Counted from the stretch's first letter, positions 29,998-40,535 are shown. The stretch: DNA of 64,000 nt from Diphasiastrum complanatum (GCA_029204225.1 CM055098.1:22259367-22323366); one strand, 5' to 3'. Translations and numbers: made by a program. The notes: a model not told the origin generated them from the sequence alone.

Positions 29998-30425
29998 CTA
30001 AAAAGAAATTAGGTTTTTTGAGTCTAAAAGATGACAAAGCTTTGAAAAACCCCTAAGGAGAAAGAGCAATAGAGAGGAAGAGAAAACAAGAGAGTAAATT
30101 GTGGACAAAAGAGTCTCCATTTTATTCTCCAAATACACAACATTAGCGGCAATAATATAAGCAAATTGGGGCTTGGTGACTTCAATCTGCTTCATGTTCT
30201 CCCAACACAATTGCCCTATCTTCATCTTATCGGCCTTGCAATTAGCTTTACCTGCCAATGCCAAGGATGTGGCCAACATGTTTTTCTTCACATTTCGCTT
30301 GAGTGTTGGTAACAAAACATGTATGTCTATGAGAAGAATATTCAAGCCCAAAGGAGCTAGAGCCATGCCTGTGACTCCACACCCTACATCAAGCTCCATG
30401 CCTCGCTTTCCCATTACTTTCAGGC
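29998..30425 (-). pseudogene. Fragment of a METTL21-type protein-lysine methyltransferase
   Basis: A ~110-residue stretch resembles the Rossmann core of the Methyltransf_16 family. MGKRGMELDVGCGVTGMAL corresponds to the SAM-binding motif I (family form roughly E-L-G-x-G-x-G; here D-V-G-C-G). It is followed by a motif-II-like LNILLID, PTLKRNV, and then FAYIIAANVVYLENKMETLLSTI, matching the family's 'DYIIgtDvvY' strand. The first Gly-rich position and the acidic Asp of that last motif are altered (IIAANVVY). There is no N-terminal part, and the frame runs into unrelated sequence. An isolated exon of a multi-exon gene elsewhere is possible, but a captured, decaying fragment fits better. Confidence 0.7.
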
Positions 30426-31736
30426 AGAATTGTTGATAACCATCCTGAGTATTGCGAAGCTGAAGAATATGTTGCTACATCCAGTGTTTGTGCGATCAAA
30501 GGATAGGTCTTGCTCTCGGAAAAAGCAAGCAGTAAATAGAGTGATGCGTTCGCTAACAAAGGAAATGATGCAGAAGAGGAAGACAAATGAAGATGAAAAA
30601 ACAACCACCCAAGAAACCTCTCCACAAAATTGTAATGACACACTACATGCAGAGAGAAAGAACAGACCACAAGGTCTCTATTAGCACTATAGTGAGTGTG
30701 CAGAATGCAGATGAAGATGTACGACTTTTTGTTAAAAAGAATTCTGTTTGTTTCATCATTTATCAGAAAATGAAATGTTCATCATCATGTATCAATGAAT
30801 GTTCTCTCCTAATCATCTTAGGCTATATATGTGCTTTGCACTTGTCCCTAAAAGGCTTTGATGAAGCATGTGAAATGTACTCAAAGCACTATGTACATGT
30901 TAGAGATGCAAAGGACTTCTTCTACCTCAATTGTTTGCAACTGGAATAACAAATTCATAAATTTTATTATTGAATAAGTAGCTCATTCATTCATGATTCA
31001 AGTCAGTAACTAGGACTTCATTTCATCTTCATAGGTTGTAATAATGCGGTCTGAGATTGGTAGAGTACTATTTTTTTTACCTCTTGCTACTTCTTTTAAA
31101 TTGTGAAGCCTTGGGTGATGATGCCAAAATAAACAGACCTTGTAAGTAGTAGTAAATTCATTTATAAAAAGAACCAGAAGAAAAAAGCAAACAGTAGAAG
31201 CAGGAAAAAAAATAAAATACCTGAAGCTTGTAAGAGATGAAGAGTTCATGCGCCACACAGATGTTCAACGTTCCAAAGATGCACCCTCTCTTTTATTTTT
31301 GCAGCTGGCCCCTTTAGCAGTGCTTCACACATCAGTGTCCTGAGTTTTTTTTGAACTACTCATAAGAAAGATGTTGAATTTAATTGACACGAAATGTAGT
31401 TTAGGCTGGCCAAATCAATTTTTGGAAACACATGTCACAAGCGCCCTAATTTTTTTGTAACGACTGGGTTCCCTCACATAGCTTTTGTACACAATATATT
31501 TTTTGAATGCCTCTGCTGCAGTCTGTCATGCTAATAATAGTATCTCAATTGTTGTGTAATCTCATATTTTACAGCTGGTGCCATCCTATTATACATGCAC
31601 AGTTAAGTTGAATCATTCCTCTCCAAGCACAATGGTAGCTACCAAACCATAGACTGTTTGCTCACAACATCTAAGCAAAGCTCACTAAGTAGCTAGAAGT
31701 TTTCTTTGTGGAATTTGAAGATTAGCATCCGTGTAA
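30426..31736. other. DNA between gene fragments, nothing recognised
   Basis: A 120-codon plus-strand frame (30587-30949) has no recognisable domain. No convincing continuation of the neighbouring fragments was found. Confidence 0.35.
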
Positions 31737-32465
31737 CCAAAACTCATGGAGAACAGCCTTGGAAATGCAGTCACCCTGAAGCCCTTTTCTCCTGGCGAGA
31801 GCATCAAAAAGTTCTCCTGCAAACTCGTCTGAGTCCTTCATTCTTGCAAGCAACGCGATGCAAGAGATGAAGTACTGTCGCACACATATGCCTACCTTTT
31901 TAAGAAGTTCATCTCGATCACAAGTCTTAATATTGCCTCAGCTTGCGAGCTAAAGTAGAAGCATTTTAGTTGCTCACCAACGCAGGGTCCAAATTTGTTT
32001 CGAAAAAGCATGCCATCCAACGACGCCAGCTAATCGAATCGAGCCTCCACTGCTTGCCATAGAGCGTTCTGATCAACATTGGTAGTTTTGCTGAAAAATT
32101 GAAGGCCTCACAAGGCTTGCTCAGCTCCGGATGTCATCCGATGGAACTTCTCCAGTTGCACCAATGGATCGAATCCATGAGCATGTCTTTTAGAGAAAGC
32201 TCTGACTATAGCACTGTTGCGGGATTTACAGACAGTTTTTTAATTTCTTGTGTCAGCTGTTTCAACTGAGAAGAGGCGTTGTGTGTAAGGGAGCTTCGAA
32301 GCGACGGTTTTCGATCCCATCCAATAATAGCACTCGCCTGCTCATTATCAATTGTTGTTGGAGCACTCTACAAAGACTGACGGAGTCTTCATGCACGTCT
32401 AACATCACATCTAAGAAGGCATGGCAGCTATCTCCGCTACTTGCAGTAGCACCAGAATTGTCCAT
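31737..32465 (-). pseudogene. Fragment of a respiratory burst oxidase homolog (RBOH, plant NADPH oxidase), N-terminal region
   Basis: RBOHs are plasma-membrane oxidases that make superoxide; this piece covers only the cytosolic N-terminal region. Minus-strand blocks in order: AFLDVMLDVHEDSVSLC (about 32420), matching the 'VEVTLDIxDDSVAV' segment; then GAEQAL*GLQFFSKTT, LWQAVEARFD*LASLDGML and FRNKFGPCVG (about 32120-31985); then MKDSDEFAGELFDALARR and GDCISKAVLHEFW (31841-31737). Between FGPCVG and MKDS there are ~140 nt starting GTGAGC and ending GCAAG, at a place where an intron would be natural. Stops and frameshifts interrupt the blocks. EF-hands, membrane and FAD/NADPH domains are absent. 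Intron-like sequence argues against a processed retrocopy. Confidence 0.8.
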
Positions 32466-33228
32466 CTGCATCTGCCAATTACACCAGCATCGTACTCTTG
32501 CTGATTGCAATTAAGAGCAGGTGTCATCCCACATTTAGCAGCCTAGAGCTTCCTTGATCTTCAGCCTTTCCTCTGACAACTTTCTATGAGCCAATTTAGA
32601 TAAAGCCAAAGCCCGACGGTTGAATATATTGCAAAGAAATTAGAACGCCTTCCCATCTCAGAAGCTCAATCAAAAATGTAACCTGAGGGTTTGCGTATTT
32701 TGCAGCTTTGTGGCATTGTTTATACCTCTTGTTTAGACTCAGGCAATGCACTTGTGCGTATTGATGAATGAAAGCAGAGAGTAGCGATGACATGCAAACA
32801 AGATGAATGCAATGATGCAGTTCAAATGTGATACCAGAATGTCTACGCAAAACTAATAGCTGAAATCTATACAACGTGGGGGCAATCAGCAGGTCAAGGC
32901 TCCGCTCCTTTGTTGTCAATGTGTACCTCTCCACCAGTTTTGTATGAAAAAAAAAACGTAGCTGTTTTGCTGCCTTTCTTGCCAAAACACAACAGAAAAA
33001 CAGCATGCAAACTCCCCTCCCATGCTACCAACGTCCACCTCAATAGCATGCAAACTCTGCTCCTGTCCTGTGCTGCTAACGTTCACCTCTCCAATGCTTT
33101 TGTATCAAAAGAAAAGATTTTGCATGCAACAGGGCATTGAAAAACGAAAAAACCTGCAATACATCGAACACAGAAACTCCGCTCCTGTGTTGCGCATGCA
33201 GAACTTTCTATTTACGAGTTACTAGCTA
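32466..33228. repeat. Decayed repeats related to 34.4-35.1 kb
   Basis: 32900-33130 holds degenerate copies of a unit with 'gcatgcaaactc.gctcctgt' and 'aacgttcacctctcca' blocks, also seen around 34.44-35.16 kb. A minus-strand frame of 136 codons (32596-33006) is not recognised. Confidence 0.45.
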
Positions 33229-33410
33229 TGAAATCATACCCTTTGATTTTCATGTAATCTTACACTTTAGAACATGCCACGTTCCGAGTTAGTTAGGAGC
33301 TTTGAAATCATACCCTTTGATTTTCATGTAATCTTACACTCCAGAACATGCCACGTGCCTATCTGCCTAAGCAGAGAATTGAAACTTGGGTATAAGACAA
33401 AATTGTAAAG
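33229..33410. repeat. 74-bp tandem duplication and boundary-like module, copy B
   Basis: TGAAATCATACCCTTTGATT starts at 33229 and again at 33303 (period 74). The second copy runs on into the recurring module ('acatgccacgtg...aattgaaacttgggtataagacaaaattgtaaa'), ending about 33410. Confidence 0.75.
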
Positions 33411-33549
33411 AAAACGAAGAGAAGAAAAAATATGAAAAATGAAAAGGAACCTGCGAACTACAAATTGCCATGGAATATTTCAAATAGTCTACGAAGCTCG
33501 CACATTGTTCTTTCAAATGATAGTTTTTATTCTATATTTCTCGACTTGA

Positions 33550-34195
33550 TTCGTATTCAAAGACTTATTACTTTTGTCGATTATTCAATTTGTTTAGTTA
33601 TTGTGATGGGTCCTTTCCTTCCATTACATCCATAGAGATTACTCAACAAATAGCCATTAAAGTTTTCAACCTTTTATAATTCCGAATTTGATGGAATGGA
33701 ACCTTGCTTCTACCATCAGAGCTGGTAAATTGATATTTCAAAATAAATCCCCTTTCTATGGAAGATAGTTCGACAAGTTATGCAAAGAGATCTCACATGA
33801 TCGAATAGAGTACGTATATGCATAGGGTAGGTATACAAACATTTGAACCTATTTTAGCAGACGAACACACTACTCGTTTACATGCAGTGGCTCAAGCAGG
33901 TTTTAATGTAGACTTTGATGGATATGAAATGACTGTACATCTACCTTTATCTCTGAAAGCTGAAACAAAAACTACTTTACAATGTTAATTCACAAGCAAT
34001 GATTAAGCTCGCATGCAAATACATAGGCATAGGTTGTTTGATCATTCTACACTGTTTGTCTACACTGCCCGTAATGGTTTTCTTCAGCTATGCTTCCTTA
34101 AACAAATCTCTCGTGTCCCAGCTACGGGCGATCCTATTTGTGTACGGAATCAAAATATGCTTCTTGGACTCTATATACTAACAATTCATGTTTTT
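33550..34195 (+). pseudogene. rpoC1: Nuclear copy of plastid rpoC1 (RNA polymerase beta' subunit) fragment
   Basis: In shifting frames it reads as the conserved core of plastid rpoC1. Order: VDYS..LVIVMGPFLPLH (about 33575-33630), EITQQIAIKVFNLL, LMEWNLASTIRAGK, VMQRDLT-SNR (about 33780), [14 protein letters not shown] (about 33825), [20 protein letters not shown] (about 33908-33965), then ATGDPICVRNQNMLLGLYIL (about 34122-34180). These correspond to the invariant NADFDGDQMAVH active-site loop and the downstream 'GDPISVPTQDMLIGLYVLT'. The Mg-binding DFDGD is changed to DFDGY, and there are stops and frameshifts. This is an old nuclear insertion of plastid DNA (NUPT), not a working gene. Confidence 0.85.
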
Positions 34196-34435
34196 ATGCA
34201 AATATATATAATACATCTAAACTGATCACTGATTAGACAAATTTCCAAAAAAAAACAAATTTCAGTTATGAGATTAACGCCCCGTGCCAAAATAGCTCCG
34301 TTTGAACTCTTCAATTTAAAAACTATGGTTACACTTCTCACAACATATGCATACAGAGAACGAGATCAACTTTACATAAATACCTGGAAACTCCTTGTTG
34401 CACAACAAGAAAGACAGAGAATAGAGAAAAACAGA
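34196..34435. other. AT-rich DNA, nothing recognised
   Basis: It follows the end of detectable rpoC1 similarity. Confidence 0.35.
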
Positions 34436-34925
34436 GAATAAAAAGCTCGAACGTCCACTGATTGCTTGCAAATACACAACAAGTTCCATCCTCTTACTAC
34501 CAATTTTCGCTCATTGTATTCTGGTTAATTCCAAATCTCCACTCCAAACCTCTGTCCTCTTACTACCAAGTTCTGCTCAATAGCCTGATTGGCTGCACCA
34601 CTCCACTGTAATCTGTCTCTGTCATCACTCTTCTATGAACCAGAACTTTTGTATGAAACAGAACAAAGAAAAATCAAGAATAAAAAGCTCCAATGTCTGT
34701 TGATTGCTTGCAAACACACAACAATGTCCCTCCTCTTCCTACCAACTTTTGCTCACTGTAATCTGATTTGTTGCAAATCCCCGCTCCAAACCTCCCTCCT
34801 CTTGTTGCCAACTTCCGCTGACTAGCCTGATTGGCTGCAACTGTCCGCTCCTATCTGTCTTGCTAGCAACAAGTCCGCTACTTTTGTACATGAACACGCA
34901 CCAGCAAAGGAGCTAGCAAGAAAGG
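34436..34925. repeat. Diverged tandem duplication, period 242 bp
   Basis: GAATAAAAAGCTC starts at 34436 and 34678. Both copies continue with a 'gattgcttgcaaa.acacaacaa' block, a 'tcctcttactaccaa' block and 'tagcctgattggctgca'. Clearly diverged, non-coding. Confidence 0.8.
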
Positions 34926-35225
34926 CCACGAAGCAGTGAGCTTTTCTGTTTTCATGAAAAAAGCAGTGGAGAACTGGACGTTGGCAGCAGAGGAGTTTGC
35001 ATGCTTGTAGAGGAGCAGAGTTTGCATTCTTGCAGAGGAGCGGAGTATGCTTGTAGAAAAGCAGGTGGGCACTTTTTAGGCTTTTTCTTTTGTTTTCAAG
35101 AGCTTCCATGCAAAAAAGCAGGTGAGTGGTTTTTGGAATCAAAGGCTCAAACGTTCACTTCTCCGCTGCTTTTTCAATCAGCTGATTGCTTCTCTTGGCA
35201 GCATGCCATCCACCCAATCAGATAG
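34926..35225. repeat. Further decayed copies of the 34.4-kb repeat family
   Basis: Repeated 'gaggagcagagtttgcatgcttg' blocks, partly in inverted sense to those upstream. Confidence 0.45.
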
Positions 35226-35227
35226 CC

Positions 35228-35323
35228 ATTAATTTTCATGCATATCGATGCTGGACAGCATGCCATGTGGCTATGCTCTTTGAGCAGATAACACGAATTC
35301 AGGTATAGGAAAAATTGTAAAAA
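35228..35323. repeat. Boundary-like module, copy C
   Basis: 'attttcatgcat...gcatgccatgtggctatgctctttgag...gaattcaggtataggaaaaattgtaaa' parallels 33310-33410 and 29932-29995. Confidence 0.6.
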
Positions 35324-35470
35324 AAAATTTACATGCATTTTTGGGCGAAAGATTATGCAAAACAATTTTACATGCACTTTTCGCATCTCGAAAGGTGCAT
35401 TTAATTGTTTTTTAAAGGCGGCGCATAAAGTACATTTTATGAGGCATCTCATTTTCCTTCATAAAAGCCA
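35320..35470. repeat. AT-rich hairpin module shared with 58.5 kb
   Basis: It contains a TACATGCACTTTTCGC...GAAAGGTGCAT hairpin and ends with 'acattttatgaggcatctcattttccttc'. The same arrangement occurs at 58540-58740. Confidence 0.65.
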
Positions 35471-35545
35471 AAAATGATTGTATGGTGTGTGGAGAGAGTG
35501 AGATGGTCACTTTTTTAGGCCTAGACCAAGCCTTTTAGTATAGGG

Positions 35546-35653
35546 GAAGGCCCCAGGGCGAGGGCCTTCCCGATTTAAGGCCCAAATTCCGAGGGCGTTA
35601 GCCCGAGGGTTTCGGGCCTTAAATTGGGGAAGGCCCAATGCCCGAGGGCCTTC
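35546..35653. repeat. GC-rich fold-back 1 (108 bp, GTTA loop)
   Basis: An almost continuous inverted repeat. GAAGGCCC... at 35546 pairs with ...GGCCTTC at 35653, and the centre is GGGC-GTTA-GCCC (35593-35604). Its loop-proximal core (GAGGGCG / GCCCGAGGG) is shared with the fold-back at 58.4 kb. Confidence 0.88.
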
Positions 35654-35664
35654 TTCGGCGTAAA

Positions 35665-35691
35665 GCACTGGGTAAAAATTTTACCCAGTGC
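35665..35691. repeat. Perfect 27-bp palindrome
   Basis: GCACTGGGTAAAA, a central A, then TTTTACCCAGTGC. It sits between the GC fold-back and the CT tract. Confidence 0.95.
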
Positions 35692-35700
35692 CATTTTTTA

Positions 35701-35801
<101 letters not shown>

Positions 35802-35869
35802 CTCGCACGCGCGGCTGCCTCTCGCGTCGGCCATGGCAGGTCTGCCTGAGCCCCTATTTGACTGATTGA

Positions 35870-37095
35870 TTTGAACTGATGAATCCTTTGCTCCATCGCT
35901 GCTCTAGCATTGATGAGTCCTTTGCTCCATCGCTGCTCCAGCATAGATCCACCAGTGCACTTAGCGCTCAAGAGCACAATGTTCCACTGTCAATGCTGAG
36001 CACAGATTGTTGACATTTACATTTACAACACATTGTCAGTTTTTATGAATAGGACAGTAGAATAAATTTTTATCTTGCGATAAAAACATTTGTGAATAAC
36101 CTTTATGATAAAACTGGTTTAATCAAGTACCTTACAGATATGTGAGCAGGTGGTTTTTTTTGTAAGGGCCTGTTGCAGACAAGTGGTTTTTTGTAAGGGC
36201 CTATTGTAGACAGTTGGGAAAATTGTGCCAGGTAAGCAGACATGTAAATACAAAGAAAATTTTTAGACAGTGCTTTACGATATAGTGTGCAACATTTCAA
36301 TGTCTCCTGCTTGTGATTTGGTTTTGATTCCAATGGGTTTAAAAAATATATAATTTTATGTGAATGACATTTAAGTACTGAAATCAATTATAGGGTTTCA
36401 AAAACAATATACATTTATTATTTCCTACTTTTGATGATGCCTATAATTAAAGTCTTGAGGTAAAAGTCTTTGAAAAGCAAGAGGTTTTAATAGAAGAGGG
36501 CGCAACCAGGCTTGGAATGTAACTACACGCTTTCCCTTCACGCCGATGGGCTTTTTTTCATATTACCTTTCACATGACATGTATAATGCAAGAGTACCTT
36601 TCAAATAAATAAGGTATAAACCTTTCAACCACTTCTATACATACATTCATGCTATATTTTGCAATAAATTCTTAAAAAATTCAAACTAGGATGACATTTG
36701 ACTTTTTAAAGCTACCTTTCAAATGGAAGGGCAATTTTAAAGTTTGCCATTCATATGACATGCTTTTAAAATTTTTGCCTTTCTTTGAAAATCAAACTAG
36801 CCTTTGATGTGCATTGCATCTTGCAAATGCCAAGCCTGGGCACAACAAATGAGTGTGGTATTTTGCCATTCAACTTTTTTTAGAAATGAAATTCTTCATG
36901 TAGAAGGAGATGTGGGTGAAATGTGTTCACGCTTAAAGACACTTCCTCTAATGTGAGAAGCTTTTGGGCCCGACACACTGTGCAGTACAAAGTCGATGAA
37001 TCAGTTGATCGATATAAGTCAAGACTAGTTGCCAGCCTTGGATGTTGATTATTCGAAAAATTTAAGTCCCATGGTGAATCATACTTTTGCAGCAG
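35870..37095. other. Intergenic DNA, nothing recognised
   Basis: A short duplicated block (GATGAATCCTTTGCTCC and GATGAGTCCTTTGCTCC, 35878 and 35912) and another ('gtggttttttgtaagggcctgtt', 36150 and 36183). No domain. Confidence 0.45.
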
Positions 37096-37099
37096 TGGC

Positions 37100-37695
37100 A
37101 GATCTAGATTCACCAGATGGATGTACAAACAATATTATTACATGATGGGATCGAAAAAGGCATTTATATATCTCAATTCGAAGGCTACAAGTTGGAGGGA
37201 AACACCCATAAAGTATGCAAGTTTCGAAAAAAGCTCTTCATGGGCTTAAACATTTGTCTCGTGCTTGGTTTCATCGAATCAACAAATTCTTTATTCAACA
37301 TGACTTTATTCATCTTTTGTTATCTTTACATTATATGTTGATGACATTACTTTTTAGTAATGACATTTGAATGCTGAAGGATGTCAAAACGATGTTATCG
37401 AAGGAATTTGATATGACATATTTAGGGGAGGCCCATTTCTGCCTTGGTATACAGATTTTCAAAGATCGTGATCACAGATTGATTTATATCAGTCAACAAA
37501 GATACATTCACGACTTGCTATCCAAGTATCAAATGGTTGACGACAAACCAGCCAAACTTCCAATGGATCTAGGTTCGAAATATTTGAAGGACCATGTCTC
37601 TAGTCTTTCGAAGAAGTCGAGCAGATGAAAAAGTATCTATATCATTCAATTATTGACTCTCTCATGTATGCCATGATTTGTACTAGACCTGGCAT
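37100..37695 (+). pseudogene. Copia reverse transcriptase fragment
   Basis: Blocks in order: QMDVQTILLHDGIEKGIYI (copia 'QMDVKTAFLNG'), EGYKLEGNTHKVCK, then a shifted frame giving ALHGLKHLSRAWFHRIN. After that LYVDDIT (37332-37349) keeps the RT catalytic Asp pair. Next come FDMTYLGEAHFCLGIQI, SQQRYIHDLLSKYQM, and SLMYAMICTRPGM at the end. Frameshifts and stops separate the blocks. No LTR, gag, integrase or RNase H flanks it. Confidence 0.88.
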
Positions 37696-37698
37696 GTA

Positions 37699-38020
37699 GA
37701 TAGTCTTGTTTGTGAAGCCTTTGACTTTTGTTTTGAATATAAAACCAATCGGGACTTGAGTTCATTTAGTGTACCATTAAAAGACCAATAACAAATGTCC
37801 ATTACGATAGTCTTGTTTGTGAAGCCTTTGACTTTTGTTTTGAATATAAAACCAATCGAGACTTGAGTTCATTTAGTGTACCATTAAAAGACCAATAACA
37901 AATGTCCATTACGATAGTCTTGTTTGTGAAGCCTTTGACCTTGGTTTTGAATATAAAACCAATCGGGGCTTGAGTTCATTTAGTGTACCATTAAAAGACC
38001 AATAACAAATGTCCATTACG
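37699..38020. repeat. Three near-identical tandem copies of a 107-bp unit
   Basis: The unit starting GATAGTCTTGTTTGTGAAGC begins at 37699, 37806 and 37913. Copies differ at only two or three bases. The array starts right at the end of the RT fragment. Confidence 0.95.
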
Positions 38021-38504
38021 TGTGAATGAGAATTGAAATTTGTATATATGGCCTCAATTTTCATTAACCCTATAAGTGTCAACAAGGGTGTTTTTTGTGC
38101 CCAATTAGACTATATAGGGGACAAGCCATAGTTCAAATCCAAGATGTTGACCTTGATGGTTGAAAGTCACCTTGTCCATCACCATTAACTTGTGCGACTA
38201 GGATTGAGGTCTTGAAAATATGTTAGCTTCAATTTTCAAGATTATCAGGAAATTTAATCCCATGCAATGGTCACTTTCAAGACCAACACAAAGGATCAAA
38301 GACTAGGTAACTTAAACAGTAAAAATCAAAGGAAATAAAAAACCAAACCAACCCAACCAAACCTAGATCAAACGGCTCTAGCCCCAAGCTATGGATTACT
38401 CAAAAATCAATAGGAGATAGTTTCAAGCAGCATGTAGCTACAATCACCAAATTTAAGCTTACACTAGTGGGAGACCTATGAGTATACTTATATCCTTCAA
38501 GGCT
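38021..38504. other. Intergenic DNA, nothing recognised
   Basis: No domain or repeat beyond the flanking elements. Confidence 0.35.
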
Positions 38505-38735
38505 CCCAAGGCTCCTCCACCACTAGTAGTGAACTGTGAACATCAGTAGCCTAATTGGGCCACCTCATCCACTTCCCTATGTGTCACTTTTAGTTTTATG
38601 AAATCCACCATCTTGAGTTTTAGGCCACTAACCATGAATTATGACTTTAATACCATGAGGGCCCCAACCCATAATCATAATTGATTTATGGGTTGAGGTA
38701 GGCCTATTGACTTCCTTACGAGATATTAATCCGAG
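38505..38735 (-). repeat. Dispersed repeat, inverted relative to the copy at 24.5 kb
   Basis: The reverse complement aligns with 24478-24705 across most of its length. Confidence 0.75.
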
Positions 38736-39015
38736 ATCATTCCGTATGTGGGCATGACAGTCACAAATCACAATCATCGTGATTTTTCATCGTTGTCAAG
38801 GATCACAAATCAAGTGAATGAGAAAACCAGCCCATCCCATTATTGACAACATCATGAAGAACATGTGAGTAGGTGAAAACTGTAGGGGTGCTGCAAAAGA
38901 CTTTGTCATGTAGCATCTTGTTGAATTAGAAATGTGACCTGCCACCAAGGTTTTGTGATCAATTGTAGACTCTCTAGTGGATTGGAGATTGTGTGATAGA
39001 TTGGAGCATCAAAGG

Positions 39016-39039
39016 AAGAGAGAAAGAGAGAGAGAGAGA
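39016..39039. repeat. (GA)n microsatellite
   Basis: An imperfect run of about 11 GA units just before the GC-rich inverted repeat. Confidence 0.85.
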
Positions 39040-39048
39040 TAATGGATA

Positions 39049-39300
39049 TGTATTATGGAAGGAGCCGGGCATAGGCCATTCTGCCCGGTAAGGATTTCCA
39101 AAAAAATTTGGGCGAGGCCCGGAGGGGCCGAGCAAAATGGCCTCTGCCCGGCCCCCTCCATTGTGTAATGGATTTTTGGACCCTTTTTACACCAATCCTT
39201 AGTTGCCACGTGGTAGGTGCAAGCAAATCAGCGCTAAAAAAATTTGAGACCAATCCGATGCTGCCACATGGCAAATGCAGGCAAAATCTGCACTAAACTT
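39049..39300. repeat. GC-rich inverted repeat element, second family
   Basis: Arms 39061-39089 and 39122-39159 pair (GGCCATTCTGCCCGG with CCGAGCAAAATGGCC). The element is introduced by TATTATGGAAGGAGCCGGGC, which recurs at 60916. Downstream, a 'gccac.tgg.aggtgcaagcaaatc' type block occurs twice (39204 and 39261). Confidence 0.75.
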
Positions 39301-39660
39301 TTTAAAAAAAAAACAGATGACTATTTTGCTTTTCAATCTGGAAATGGGCAGAATAGTCACCAAAAATCCATTACGTTTTTTGAAATCTAGCTTGTGTTGT
39401 TGAAAAGCTAAGTCGATGAGGTACTCATCCAAGTAAGGGCTATGAGGGCTGTGTGCTTCCACACAAAGGGCTACTTCTAGAGAAAGGGCTATTGCAACCC
39501 TACCCTCTCGCCTTTTCTTGATATATCTTTGAAAGAGTAACAAGGGTTCCCACGAAAGGTGGCTGTAGGTTGGGGCTTATCCTTAGAGAGGGAAATTTTA
39601 ACCTTGCCCTATAAGAAGTTATTATTAGAATTTACGGGTCAGTAGGGCCTCGTTCTCATT
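39301..39660. other. Upstream flank of the PHD-finger gene
   Basis: A TATA-like CTATAAGAAG lies near 39611. No coding domain. Promoter assignment is inference. Confidence 0.35.
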
Positions 39661-39682
39661 GTCTCGTGACTCTCGCTATCGG

Positions 39683-39705
39683 GTCTCTCTCTCTCTCTCT
39701 CTCTC
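39683..39705. repeat. (CT)n tract in the probable 5' leader of the PHD-finger gene
   Basis: About 11 CT units. The ATG is 830 nt further on. Possible leader introns lie between (for example donor near 39890, acceptor near 40076), which only transcripts can settle. Confidence 0.8.
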
Positions 39706-40535
39706 ACATGGGAAGCTTTTGGGAAGCTTTTATTTGCTATCTTTCGTCGTCGTCATCGTCATCGATTCTTATCATGTCTTCGATCGTGATCAAAGGTTCC
39801 GTGCTTCTGGTTTTAGTCGACGGATTGAAAGCTAGTTTTGCTCTTGAATTAATCGTTGCCTTTTTTTTGTGGATTTGCTTTAGTTGCTCCGTACAAGGTT
39901 TTTGAATGATTCGTGGATGTAAAGAGGGAATTTATGCTGTACTCAATGCTTATGTATGAGTTTTCTGTTGTTTCATCTATGTCAAGCATTTGCTGTTGTC
40001 TGGATTCCTATTGCACTACTTTATCATCGTATTAGTTTGTTATTTCTTTCCGGTTGAAGATTTGTCGTCTGCAGGGGATTGAATGTGAGGGCAGGGAAAT
40101 TACAATTCTATGATGTTACCTTTTGAAAGAAACACGGAGTACGTTGTCTGAGAAGAATGTCTGCAAAACGCTTCAATGAAACATAAAGGATATGGATCCT
40201 TACATTTCAAGCAATAATTTACAGCAGTATGTATCAGAATATTAAATTTTAGCTCTTTTCTAGCTATCCAATGCGCAGATTCTTGCAGATTTGGGGCCTC
40301 CTTTTCTGCACATAGGAAGCTTTTTGGTTCAAGCCCTTAGCAACATCTTCTTTGGGGTTTTTGATAGTGAAAATCATCAAGTTCTTGCTAGGTTGAGTTC
40401 AGATTTGAAATATTATGCCTGCTGTATGCAGTTTGATCATCAACATCGTGTATTTAGAGGTGAAAACTTGATGAAGAGGGCGACCTAACTTTCCAGAAAT
40501 GCTTGGTTGAGAATAGGTCTAGATTAGGGTCAAGG

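Noticed and set aside
30587-30949. 120-codon plus-strand frame between gene fragments
   Set aside because: No similarity to any family I know; amino-acid make-up looks random.
32596-33006. 136-codon minus-strand frame upstream of the RBOH fragment
   Set aside because: Considered as the RBOH N-terminus, but it does not match that family and overlaps degenerate repeats.
33550-34195. Plastid genome contamination in the assembly
   Set aside because: The rpoC1 blocks are heavily mutated and embedded in nuclear repeats.
40503-40535. Extension of the PHD protein upstream of 40536
   Set aside because: The frame opens with TTG; the first ATG is 40536.
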